DNA of 64,000 nucleotides, taken from contig NC_058495.1 of assembly GCF_020382885.2 (NCBI RefSeq), forward strand, positions 5,139,627 to 5,203,626, written 5' to 3'. Every line of letters begins with the position of its first letter. Within the stretch, counting starts at the first letter, position 1. The position numbers were made by a program, and so were the translations under genes. This DNA comes from Scatophagus argus (lineage: Eukaryota > Chordata > Actinopteri > Scatophagidae). A model generated the notes under the pieces. It saw nothing but the letters and a program-made list of their open reading frames with translations, did not search any database and was not told the origin of the DNA. Positions 1 to 13,000 of this stretch are shown piece by piece.

Positions 1-1039
1 GCCCACTGTACGTAAAATCAGCTCTGTCCTGCTCTCATTTCCTCTGCTTTATTCTGTTGTTTTGAGTTTAAAGCTGTGGGAGAATTTTCACACCATCCAA
101 TACTGGTGATACTGACTTAGAAAAACAGCTTGGTTTTAGGCCGCAATGAGTGAAGAAGAAAATGTTATTTTACGCAGAAACACACATTTCACGCAAACCT
201 TTTAAACAAAATTGCAGCTTACCAAAAATAAACATAGCCGCCCACATTTAGATATTTCCTGAAGTATGTGTAATAAAATGTAAATAAAAGCCTCACAGTT
301 TTAGGCTCTGTTGAAATTTCACTAGAGAGTGGTGCTGGCTAAGCAGTGTTACTCAAAGTTTTACCACACTGACTGTTGTTTCTCTAGGAATTTTTTTTTC
401 CCCACATAATCTTCTTGAAATCATGACTTGAAGCTGCCATTTTGGTTTGAAGTGAAAGAAGGAAAACTGAAAATTTCTGACAAGGGTATCCTGGCCATGA
501 TAGCCCATTGAGCATGCAAAAAAAAAAAAAAAAAATTCCTTTTCTTGGGCCTAAATGGTGTGGTTCCATGTCCAGATAATAGATCACATAATATCAGTTA
601 AACAGATGGGATGGTACAGAGAAAATCATGCCAGTGGTGCTGCCTACTACAACAGGCTTAACATTTTTCTCCTATTTTTCTCCCTTTCTTTTGTTTAAAC
701 GCGACCCTTCTGCCGTTGCTGTGTTTCATCATCTCGTATTCACCCTGAGTCCTCCGCTTTCATTCTGATTTTATACATTCATCCTTCATTTTCCACTCCT
801 GCAGTTTTACCCTTTCTTTATATGTTCACCTGTCTGCAGATGACCTCCTTACAGCTCTGTAACTGATAATTATAGACAGTGTTATGTGGAGAAGTGGTGA
901 GGCTGCTAGTTTTTAAATGTGACGAACCGTCGCCGCTCAGCAGCAGCCATTTAATATCTTGCTGAATGATAAAGAAGCAGTGTATAATGCTTATCGACAA
1001 ATATTGGGAATCTGAAAGCTGAATTGTGCCTCGGCACAG
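1..1039 (+). other. intron or upstream part of eif4g3, no exon recognised
   Basis: I see no convincing coding exon here. There is an 18-base A run near 519-536 and a pyrimidine-rich stretch ending in CTGCAG near 797-804 that resembles a splice acceptor, but the bases after it do not stay open in an eIF4G-like frame. The stretch most likely belongs to the intron before the first visible eif4g3 exon, because that gene's N-terminal half must lie to the left of the window. Confidence 0.5.
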
Positions 1040-4000
1040 GACGAACCCAGGCCAACGGATCAGCCTGCTGGAGACCAAGCCCCGCAGTCAGCTGCTCTGA
1101 GCAGCAGCCCGGTGCCCCTACCGCCAGTCTTCACCTCCACCCCTGCCCCAGCTCCTGCCTGCAGCCCTGAGGCTGATAAGCCTGCTGCCCCAGAGGAGAA
1201 CGGTGAGACTGAGATGGAGCCCATGAGGAATGGGGCAGGCCACACTTCGGAGACGGAGAGCAGCGACAGTGGAGCCACTCCCGGAGAGAAGGAGAACTCC
1301 ACAGGGGCTCCGCAGGACATGGAAGGTTAGGGAGGGCCTCATCATTCAGAGAGATGTTTGAAGCTAATATAGACAAAACCTTTATGTATTTATTTATTTA
1401 TATATTTATTCATCAGTAAAATTAATTCTGCTTGTTGACATTCAGATTTTGAGCATCTCGGCCTTTAGGAGGTCCCTTTTTTTAATTCACAGTGTAGGTT
1501 TTTCTTGAATTATTTTCAGTTCAGTTTTTGTTTTATTTATATCTACATATACATATATAAGCTCCTCTTTTGCTTTCCCTCACCAACCTGTTTGGTGGTC
1601 CAGACCTGACGGAGTCTAGTGGGAAGCGTCAGTATGACAGAGACTTTCTGTTGGGCTTCCAGTTCATGCCCGCCTGCGTACAAAAGCCTGAGGGGCTCCC
1701 GCCTATCAGTGATGTGGTGCTGGACAAGGTGAGTAAGCTAGCTGTTGCAGATAACCCTGCATAAATATCTTCCAAATGTCCTTAAACCTTCAAGGGCCAA
1801 ATGAGGGTGAATCACTGGTTGCAGATTAACTGTACAGTCCTGATTTCTTAGCAAAAAAACCAACTACCTCAGGAGATCCTTCTCTAAATTTAGCTTTTTC
1901 AATGGAAAGTGGTGGGTATGTTTTCTTTGCCCATTAAAACCACAGTGTCAGTCTGGAAATTCTGTAATGGAGCTGAAATAACTGGCAATAGTTTTCATAA
2001 TCAGTTAATCCTTTATGTCAGTTATGAAACAAATATCCTAAACATTCTGTGGCTTCTCAAGTGTTTAGATTTACTACCTCTTTCTGTTGTAAATTTGGTC
2101 TTATCGGTCTTGCTTGTTGGGATTTAAACGATACAATTGGTATAGTTTACCCGTAGTAACTCGCAGTGTTTTAATCTTCATCATTGCTTCTTGGATTGTG
2201 TGCGCTGGATAAAAGATACACCACACAGAGTTTGGTTTGTTCCACTGATTTACATGTACGTAAGGGTGGAGCATACAGCCCGCCGAAATGCTGTTTTGAT
2301 TAAAATCACATTGCTATTATGTCACACTTGGCAGTGTTAAAAGTACACACCCCTCCCCCACCCCTCTTAAAAGAACAGCCAGACCGGCGAACAGTTGATG
2401 TACAATCCCATGGTTTCATTTTCTCTGAGGGAGAAAGTGAAATCTCACTGGAAAAGATTTGAGAGGAAGTCAAGGACAGCTGAAAGACAAAGAACTGGAT
2501 TTGTTCTTCTCTCCTCCCCCACAACTATCTCGCTCTCTCCTGCGTTCCTTTCTTCCTTTCCTCCCCTCCACATCTGGTTCTGACTTCTCTCACTGAACGG
2601 CCTGCTGAACCCAACAAGCATAATTTATTACCAGTACGGTAAAAATACATAAACCAAAATCTGGTGATGTAGTATGACTGTCATTTAGAACGAGTCACCT
2701 TTAAGGGACCAGTGTGTTAGTATTGCATACACACACACACACACACACACACACAGATACAGATACAGACTTTTACACTATTGCCATTACTATTAGAGGA
2801 TCACTGCTCCCCCTGCTGTTCAGCTCTGTGTGTGTGTGTGTGTGTGTGTTTGTGTGTGTATGTATGGATGGATGTTGATGTATTGTGCATGTTATCTGTC
2901 ACACAGATGAACCAAAACAAGTTGCCATCTCGAGTTGTGGATTCCAGGGCGATTTCCAGAGGGCCTGATTTCACACCTGCCTTTGCCGACTTTGGCAGGC
3001 AGATGACTGGAGGACGAGGCGCTGCAGTGAGTCACACACGCATGCTGAGGCTGCAGCTATCATTCATAAACTCACACACACACATACACACAGTCCTCCA
3101 ATGTGTGCTTTCTGTTTCCTGTCCGGGAATCTGAGGATAACAGAATACCATTTTAGATATTTGGTTCCAGTTCATGTATTTGTTTATTTTCATTATAGAT
3201 GTGTTGTCAATGGTTAAAAGAATGAATAGTTGGCAACTTTCAGTGACCAGAAATACTGAGATGCTTAATTCTGTCTTTCATTACTTTCGCAGCTTATGAA
3301 CATTGGGGTGCGGCGCCCTCCACCCAGGAAGATCATCATGAACGTGTCGGTGAATGATGATGTTCAGCTAAAAAAATCGGAGAATGCCTGGAAACCTGGC
3401 ATGAAGAGGGACGGCCCTGCAGAGGATCCGGAGATGCAGAAAACACAGGTAGAGCCAAATACATGCAAACGTATGCATAAACTTGCATAAAAAGTACTCA
3501 GATGAAGAGTTGGGCATTAATACGTCTCAGATATTAACACCAGTCTTGTTTTCACTGATGCTGATATGAATCACAAAATTCACTTCCTTGAAAGCTATAA
3601 ATTATTGGAAATTTTAACAAAACAAATGTTTTGATCTAATTTGTTGAAAAACCAAAATGTCAGGAGCTCTTCAGGAAGGTACGCAGCATTCTGAACAAGC
3701 TGACGCCTCAGAAGTTCAACCAGCTGATGAAGCAGGTGACGGACCTGACCATTGACACAGAAGAGAGGCTCAAGGGGGTCATCGACCTGGTCTTTGAGAA
3801 GGCCATCGATGAGCCCAGCTTCTCTGTGGCCTATGGAAACATGTGCCGCTGCCTTGCCACGGTAAGCATGTCACTGTGCCTGTGAAGTGTGTCGACTTTA
3901 GGAGATAAGTCTGTGTTTTTAAGGTTAATGGTTTAAGTCATTCAGCTGATCTGGAAGATCTTAATGGGGGAAGTGAATGAATAATCATACCTCAGCTATG

Positions 4001-7000
4001 GTTCATTTACCAGAAAAACATAGCATTCCTAGTATACCAGTAAGAAACGTTTTCTGGATTTCACAGACTGTAGGAGAGTGCATTTGTACTGAAACCAATC
4101 CAATTAGCATCTGAATGCAGTGTCAACAACTCCCTAAATGTCTAAGCCACAAACAGGTCGATGGGTTTAGATTCAGCTCCGCCTTGATGCAACACAGTTC
4201 AGTACCATATGACAGTGTCAGCATTGTCATTTTATAATGACTTACAAGGAAAAATCATAAGATGTGTACTCATGATGTCTTCAGTAGTGGGAGATGAAAA
4301 GAAGGCTGCTGTTAAGTGATTTGGAATTAAATTTGTTGGAAGTGAAACATGAAGTAAGTCCTCTCGTGATGATTCATTGAAAAGGGTCACTGTTCATTAA
4401 AAATGCATTTCTGCTATGAGGAACTCCACTTACAAGGGAGAAATATTTCCTTTTTTTGAAGGAAAAATGTTGGTAACACTTGCTGTAAATATAGCATGGT
4501 TACACAGGGCCTTAAAGTAATCCACATATGAAAATGTAAATATTTGTGTATATCAGAAAAAGGTGTGAATATTTTATTTTTTCCTGTGTCAACAACAGTT
4601 CGTTAAACATTTTTAAAGGTTTAGTTCATTACTCAGATTGTCTTTATGCCTCTGTTTCTTAACTGTATCTTCTGTGTGTCTGCTGTTCACGTACAGCTCA
4701 AAGTGCCCATGACAGACAAACCTAACAACACAGTGAACTTTCGCAAGCTGCTGTTGAACCGCTGCCAGAAGGAGTTCGAAAAAGACAAGGTGGACGATGT
4801 AGTGTTTGAAAGGAAGCAGAAAGAGCTGGACTCTGCTGCATCGGTATGTGCTCTGTGAATTACTGAAGTACAGCGTGAAATCCACATTTCATGCCGTGTG
4901 CAAAGCGTTTTTAGTAGCAGGGAAGAGGAAAACAAGAAAAAAGGCACTGGTATTTGTTTCATGTTTATTTTTCTGGTCTTCTTAGGCGACGGAGCGTGAG
5001 AGGCTTCAGGAAGAGCTTGAGGACGCCAAGGACAAGGCGCGGCGGCGGTCCATTGGCAACATCAAGTTTATTGGTGAGCTCTTCAAGCTCAAGATGTTGA
5101 CTGAAGCCATCATGCACGACTGTGTTGTCAAGCTGCTGAAGAATCATGATGAGGAGTCTTTGGAGTGCCTGTGCAGGCTGCTCACCACCATTGGCAAGGA
5201 CCTCGACTTTGAGAAGGCCAAGGTGAGGCGGAGAACTGATGTAGAGAGCTGATGTATTAAGTGAACTGGAGTGGGTTATACAAGCTAGGTTGGGGCTTTA
5301 AGGAGTAGGTGGACATTTTTGGAAACGCTTTTGTATGGTTACTTGCTATGAGGTGAAAGTGGGTGAATTTTAAAACCTTTGGACTAGGGCTGCCACTAAC
5401 AGTTATTTTCATTATTCATTAATCTGCCAATTATTCATTTGTTTTATTTTAATTATTTACTCTAGGAAATGTCACCATAATTTCCCAGTGCCCAAAGTGG
5501 CATAAAAGATTATATCAAACAACATGCGTGTGCCAGCATTTCACTTTGAACTTTCTTAGTCTGCCTTAACAGAGGAAGAGAAGGTGGCTTGCCTTGTAGC
5601 TTATTAAAATAACAGTATGGTCACTGGAATGGGAATTTTTCATGTGACCAGGTGGATTTCAGGTGAATTTTTTGCATTTCCCATCTTGGTTGGCACCAAC
5701 TGACGTGTTTTGCAGGCCGTCTTAATTTTCACCCCGACTCCATTTAATTGATGTTGTGTGAATTTTTTTTTTTCTCCCCTCAACAATATTCTCAACTATG
5801 GAGGGTGGAGACCTTAAGTTTGCTTTCAGCGCTTGAGCATAAAATATTTCTGTGTAAAGCAAACTGCGTGTGGATTAAGAGGGGCAGCGTGTTGACACAG
5901 GCAGAGGAGCTAAAGACGTCACATTTCTGCAAGCTTGTTTTCTGCTCGTTCAACAGCTGATTGATGAATTCATCGTGTTGTTTCTTTTTGCTGTGCATGG
6001 ATAATGAGCATTGTCGTCATTGAAACTGGGAAAATATATCGTAAAGTCTGTTCTACCATCTCCGCTGTGTGCTCTGCTCTAAAGTTTAGCTCTTTTCCAC
6101 TGTCTTTGTGAACATAGAGAGTGGTGTCAGTCTTTCATCTTAGCTTCAGCAACAATGCCAGTAAGCTAATTTCCTGAATGATTCCTTCAGATTGTTAAAA
6201 AGTAGCTTACCATAATTGTGGAAAGGGCTACAGAGTTAATGAAAAATATTGAAATTTCAGTTTACAGACGGACATTGTGCAGGCTCCCTGGCGTGTAAAT
6301 GAACTTGCAGGTTGGCAAAATATTTTTATTTAATGGGTGTGTTAAAGATGTCATAACTGTCACGTTGTCACAGGTTGCAGTTTCAAAGCTTTAAATATAT
6401 TCAGCAATGTAGTTTTGATCTTTGTCTTGCTGGAATTAAAATTTGTTCAGTCACGTAAAGCCCTTTATAGCTTTGAGGTTTTAACATATTAAGAGTAATG
6501 TGACTGTCATTTGATTTTGGTTGAGTCATACATACTGACACAACCTTTAAGCTACTGGTGTGATGTGCTACACAGTCAAGTTGTTCCTAACACATTTAGA
6601 GGCTCACTAGCACCGGAGTCAGACCAGGTCAGAACAGGCCTGATTTTTGTCCCTCACTGTAATAATAAAAAAAACAACTTGGTCTTCTTGCTGGCTCAAA
6701 CATCAAACAGAAATAATTCACACCTTGTTTGCAGGGATGAAGGTCGTAAGGTGAGCAGCTTGTCTGCAGCCCTTTGACGTCAGTACAATATGTCAGTATG
6801 CCTTCTGCTGCGTGCCAACAAAACAACGAGATCAATTCCTCAGCAGTGGCTTGTTGCTTGGCAAATGAAGTGATCGCGGAGGTGATTCTGATGTACAGAG
6901 ATACAGTTTTGAGAGACATGAAAGAGATAGTTCTGTTGGGATTCGATCCCACACTAGCTGGGCTACATTCACTTCCAGAGGCAGAGGAGAAAGTGAAACA

Positions 7001-10000
7001 GGAAAACTCCCACAGTCTGACTGGCTGTCTTGTAGACACGAGCGACTCCCAGCTGGACACAGTGAGAGTACCCAAACGCTTGGAGAGACATAACTGACCC
7101 GAAGGCCTTTCTTTGTTGTTTGAACCTCATCCTCTACCACTCACCCTGCTAAAGGAAAGCCCTCTGATCAGCAGGGATTCAGCTATAAACTGAGCAGAAC
7201 AACTTATTTCTGCTATGTTTCCTGTTTACTACTGAATGATTTTGTACAGCAAATCTAACAGAATGTGGTCTTAAATCATCCATTTGTCCTACAGATGGGT
7301 TTCATCGTGTTTAATGTGGTAATTTTCTGAATATGGTCGTTTCAATGTTGAGCCATTACACCAAATTGGATCTATTATTTTTGGGCTGTTACAATTTTTG
7401 TTCTGTTGTCTCCCAAAATGTCCCACTTTAATCCTGGGTGGTCCGGACAGCTTCTTCTCGAGTAATAAACGGAACAATCTGTCACTTCAGTGAAATAATG
7501 TGGAAATCTCTGCTGCTGTCCGGTAGATTGAATAGAGAAATGTAGGGTTTAACCTTCATGTCTCAGATTAACCTTCTCTCTCTCTCTCTCTTTTTCCTCA
7601 GCCTCGGATGGATCAGTATTTCAATCAGATGGAAAAAATTGTCAAGGAGAGGAAGACGTCGTCCCGGATACGGTTTATGTTACAGGACGTTATAGACTTG
7701 AGATTGGTGAGTGTGTGCTTGTGATATTTGTTTAATCTGTGCAGTTGTCTAAAGTGCTGCTGCACCTTCAGGCTAACTCTGGTTCACAATGAATTTTCCC
7801 ACAGAGGTTTGTTTCATTGTTCTTTCTGACCCTCTGGAATGTGATTGTGGCTATTCTGGTCATTTTCTGCTTAACGGATCTCTTGCTGCAGTTTTTACTG
7901 ATTTTGAACACATTTTCAGAAGTACTCATGGGAGAAAAACCTTCGAAAAACTGTGGAACACTGACAAACCCAAAGTGCATAAACTACCTCTACATGTAAC
8001 TGCTGATGCCTGAGGAGCTGATCGCCTCATATTGCTCAAAACACACGATAAACGTTGTCATTGAAGCACCCTAGACCCATTAAAAAGGAGCAACAGCAGC
8101 TATATATATGAAATATATATATGAGAAATAGAAACAACACACTGGCAGGACTGTGTGTGACGCTGATGCAGCACCACACTGTAAAACGTCATCACTTATT
8201 ATCCACACAGTCTTGTTTTAGCTCTCAAAGTGTTGTCTTGCCAGTAGTTGTGAAACAGAAATCATTGGAAGTAGTGTGCTTTAATCTCTGTATACTGTAT
8301 GTGTTTTTTTTTTTTTTGTTTTTCAAGCTTCAGGGCAGTTATCTATTTTAATTAACAGTCTCATCAGCTGCTGCTGCTGATGCTCACATCACAGTTTACA
8401 CAGAGGTCATGGGAAAGACAGCTGTGTTACTTTAGGACTGAAAATAACTTCTTCCCTTCATGTTGTAATCAGTCCATTTCTTTATTACAGTCAAAAATGA
8501 ATTGGAAATGAATTAAAGCATATGGCCAGCCTCAAGTCGGATACATTAAAATGGCCTGCCTTACATGATAATGACCAGTGAGGATACCTTGCATGTAGAT
8601 ACATTCTCATGTAATAATATTGATCTCTGTTCTCCTGGTTAAATCAACTAAACTGGAGAAATGAACGTTAGGACAGAGGGGAAGAGCAACAAACAAGGAG
8701 CAAATGACTAAACATGTCAGGTATCACGTCAGGCATTTCCAGTAGAGAAATCTGCATTAATTAAAGCGCGATTGTCTCCTTCGTAGCTCTTACCTAACAC
8801 AAGCTGCTTGAATCAATGTCACTGTCTCCTACAAGACACTAGAAACAGCCTGCTCAGCTGCGCTCCTGTCAAATTTGAAATTAAAATGAGCAAGGATCCA
8901 CTTTGTTTAAAAACAAAACCTCCATATTCAGCATCGTGGAGTGGCACAACTATTAACAAAAGAGTTGTAATGCAAGTTGAAAATGATAACCTTGTTAACA
9001 CACATGTCTGTTAGTTATGATCCATAAATAATGCATCAGGGTATTCCTCTGTGCTGATGTCTGAAGTGATATATCTGCTATGATAAAACCCAGCCATACT
9101 AAGATAAGATAAAATATTTGAGAAAATTATCTTTGATTTAAAATGGCTTGGATCAGGGAACAGAAATCTGTTTGACACACTACAGCAGTTCTGAGCTCAT
9201 TGTGTTTCTCGTTATTCTTTCAGCACAACTGGGTGTCCAGGAGAGGTGACCAGGGTCCGAAAACCATCGAGCAGATCCACAAGGAGGCCAAGATTGAAGA
9301 GCAGGAGGAGCAGAGAAAAGTGCACCAGCAGCTGCTCTCCAAGGACAGCAAGAGACGGCCAGGTCAGGCCTGCAGTCTAAATCCTCTTTAAGGCTTAGAC
9401 ACATCGGCACAGCTACTGTGGCTCAGGAAGCCTGCAAGCATACAGGCTGACTTCCTGTCCCTATAGCCTGCAGAGATTGCTATTGTGCCCAACAGCAGAC
9501 AGGAAGCCCCCTACTCCCTCCCATCTGTTAGCTGACATATAATATTTCATCATTTATAGCAGAAACAGTTGAAAATGTCACTCTGTCAGGCCTTTTCACA
9601 ATCATTTCACTTAAGTGAGTGAAAATACCATTTTAAATTGCACTGAACTCATCTCAAACTGCGCTGGGCGTGTCTCTTTGACCACATAGATTCAAGAGAT
9701 CAGCGCGTGCAGAGAGAAGAGACCTGGAACACTGTGCCCATGACCAAGAACAGCAGGACCATCGACCCCACCAAGATCCCAAAGATCTCCAAGGTGAGAC
9801 ATGCTGCGCCTTCGCACCCACAATTTCCCCTTTCAGCTAAGGCTGCTTTCACACCTGTGGATTGGGTCAACTGAACTTGACCAAGGGGGAAAAATAATAA
9901 TAGTGTTCTCTCTCTGTTTGTTTTGACGCTGACTTTTTAACCAAGCAAGTGCTATAGCATGAGCAGCAAGACACAACACATATCTCTTTTAGCTCCTTTT

Positions 10001-13000
10001 CACTTTGATATACCAGGGGTGTGTCCAAACTCACACGTTTTGCCGTCAAATAAATTACATATAATATCAGTCACACGCTTTCTATATGGATCACAATCAG
10101 CAGATAGATTTAATATTCAAATTTATGCTAAAAGTGTTTGTTATCATAATGACTGTGTAGTTGGTCTTTGTATTTCGGTTTGACATTACAAACAAACCCT
10201 GCACCAGAGTCTGCTTGCCAGTGAACTCGGAGCCTCCATTTCACACAGGCTCCGGTTCCTAATTTTCAGCTTCCGCCACCAGCCTAACCAAACAGGTTGG
10301 GTGTGAAATCATCATCAAAAGCCTATCAGTTAAATGTCTGAAAAGATTTGATTAAATATTGCATCAGATTCACAGATGAATTCGATGTTGAGGTGCTATT
10401 GAGTGACCGCTGATTAAAACTGATCAAGTATCCATATTTGACCAAAGACAGACTTCATGTCGTGTCAGATTTGTCTCACGTTCATTAAGTGTTTTTCCAC
10501 ATCAGTCACAGGCTCTTCGGTGGAAAGTTTCTGTACAGAGCAGATTAGTGTTTACACATCACCAAGAGGAATCCTGTGGCTCATCATGTGTACACATACA
10601 CTGCCCCTGCCCTCATCTGAGCTACATTATTGTGGTTTTTGTTCTGTAGTACACAGTCCCCCTGCTGGAGATACAAGGTACTGCTTTATAAGGAAAAAAA
10701 TTTTGCAGAGCTCCCCTTGCTGGAGGAATGCTGCTGTGCTCTCAGTGTTGGTTGTACCAGGGATCACTCATTTTATTCATACGTACATATAATATACCAT
10801 ATGTGTAATAGTAGGATTCTGAGGATTCTGGCAGCTCAGAATGTTAAAGTGACAATCCATTTAGATGTAGGTTTAAGTCTGAATCATTAATTATTCTCCT
10901 TCTGCAGCCTCAAATGGATGAGAAGATTCAGTTGGGTCCCCGGGCTCAAGTTACGTGGGTGAAGGGCAGCAGTGGAGGTGCCAAGGCCAGTGACTCGGGT
11001 AAGAATCCACGTATTAACTGACCTACCAGGAGCATTGTGGCTCAAAACGTTGCATGACCAGGAACTACATCATCTGGGCTTTGTGGCTTGACATATTCCT
11101 CTGGCATATGACATATATGAACCAACACTCTTGTGAATTATTTGACCTTAACTCTGATAGTCTAATCATCATTTTCCTTGATTTTCAGGTCATTTTGTCA
11201 TTCTTGTCTCTTACAACTTTTCTCTCCATAACAGAACTGTCGCGGACAGCTGGTCTCAATCGTTACTCTGCGCTGCAGTCAACGCCTTCACCTCAGGCCC
11301 CCAACACTCCACCACAGAACCCAGACTTTGATTCCAGGAGAACTCTGGGAAGGTAAAGGACAACATCAGGGGTGTATTTAGCGCTCCTCAGAGAGCAAGT
11401 TAATCTCTCAGATGCGGACACCCTGATTGACTCTTTTGTTCATTTGCTCTTCCTCCCATCAGTCGTAGCAGTACAGGTAGGGAACGCGGCGAGAAGCCAC
11501 TGCTCTCCGGCCCGCCGTCATCGCGGCCCGGACCGTTCATCAGGGGAGGCAGTTCGAAGGAGCTGCTGGAGAGCCAGTCCCCAGACGAGCCGCGAAGAGA
11601 TCGAGAAGGAGCCGAGCCCAGGAGACCGAGCGTCACCGACGACAAAACGGAGCCAGAGCGCAGCAGAGTCAAGGAGCCTGGTGAGACGCACATACATGCA
11701 CGACACAGAACAAACATGAAAACCAGTTGAACAAAACAGTTTTCATTTGGCATTAAAAAAAATCCTGAATATTTGGAAAGAGAATTCATTTGTAACAGTT
11801 CAGTACAAAATTACACACTGTGTGTGTCACTTTGCCTTTGTTTTCACCTTTATTTCCACCATTATTTTTGTTATCCTGTAAATTACATATTGTACATATT
11901 TTCAGTTTTTCATCAATCATAATTGAAAATGTCACCCTGTTTGGCTGTTGTTCACAAACAGTGCTGATGTAAACAAACCTTTCATAGCATCAGCAAACAT
12001 GCATACCTTCAGATTTGTTTGATTTATTATTTATGAGAGTAAGTCGGTACTTATGTTGTTTTTATGTCAACAGTGAAACCTGAGCCAGTAGTCCAGACCC
12101 CGGACAGACCTGCTCTGTCTGAGGAAGAGATAGAGAGGAAGTCTAAGTCCATCATTGATGAGTTCCTGCACATAAACGACTACAAGGTACTGAAATTGAC
12201 AAGAAAGTTGACAGTAGATGTCTGTTAACAAACAGGAGCTTACAAATCAGCGACTGCTTCTTCTCCTACAGATAGAAGAGTCAAAGAGTCAAATAATTTA
12301 TGTGCCTTCACATGTGACTGAAATGCTTAAGTTGCTTCAGTGATGCTGTGAAACTTGGGTTTTGGTATTGATCATGTAATAATAATTCAAATGCATGTAG
12401 TATTTAAGTTCTCCTCACTCACTCAGTGTTTGCTCTGTTCCTGCAGGAGGCCATTCAGTGTGTGGACGAGCTCGAACTGGGCCCTCAGCTAAATATCTTT
12501 GTGCGTGTCGGGGTGGAGTCGACTCTGGAGCGCAGTCAGATAACACGGGACCACATGGGCCAGCTCCTGTTCCAGCTGGTGCGGCAGGGACTCCTGCCCA
12601 AATCCGAATACAGCAGAGGGTCAGTTCATCTGCCTAATGCACTCAGACTGAGCTAGGAGCTAGTTGTTCTTTTTTCCTTTACTGAGGATTCTTTTTGAAA
12701 CGTCTTTTATGCTTTTTCTTAATGTAACTGCTGTGTTTCCGTGAAGCGGGAATACTGAATGGAACATATCCACTCCTCTAAAATTGCCCTTGTGTTTTAA
12801 TTGTCTTATTTTTCTGGATTTTCTTCTAGTGTCTTTTTTTTGTTTCAAGATGATTATATTTCTTAACACACCTGTGTAATAAATGAAACAAAATATGAAC
12901 CCTTCCTCCATCAGCCATGCGATAACTGAAAGTGAATTTGGGTTTAAAGTAGTATTTTCTGTGTCTTGTTGTTCCTCCCAGGTTTGCATACACACTGGAA

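Noticed and set aside
6940-6990. tRNA-like boxes on the minus strand (TAGCCCAGCTAG and GGATCGAATCC)
   Set aside because: The two boxes are only about a dozen bases apart, far too close for a tRNA, and no acceptor stem can be formed.
6629-7097. Overlapping open frames of 148 (minus) and 107 (plus) codons in an eif4g3 intron
   Set aside because: Neither shows a known domain, splice context or biased codon use; both can arise by chance.
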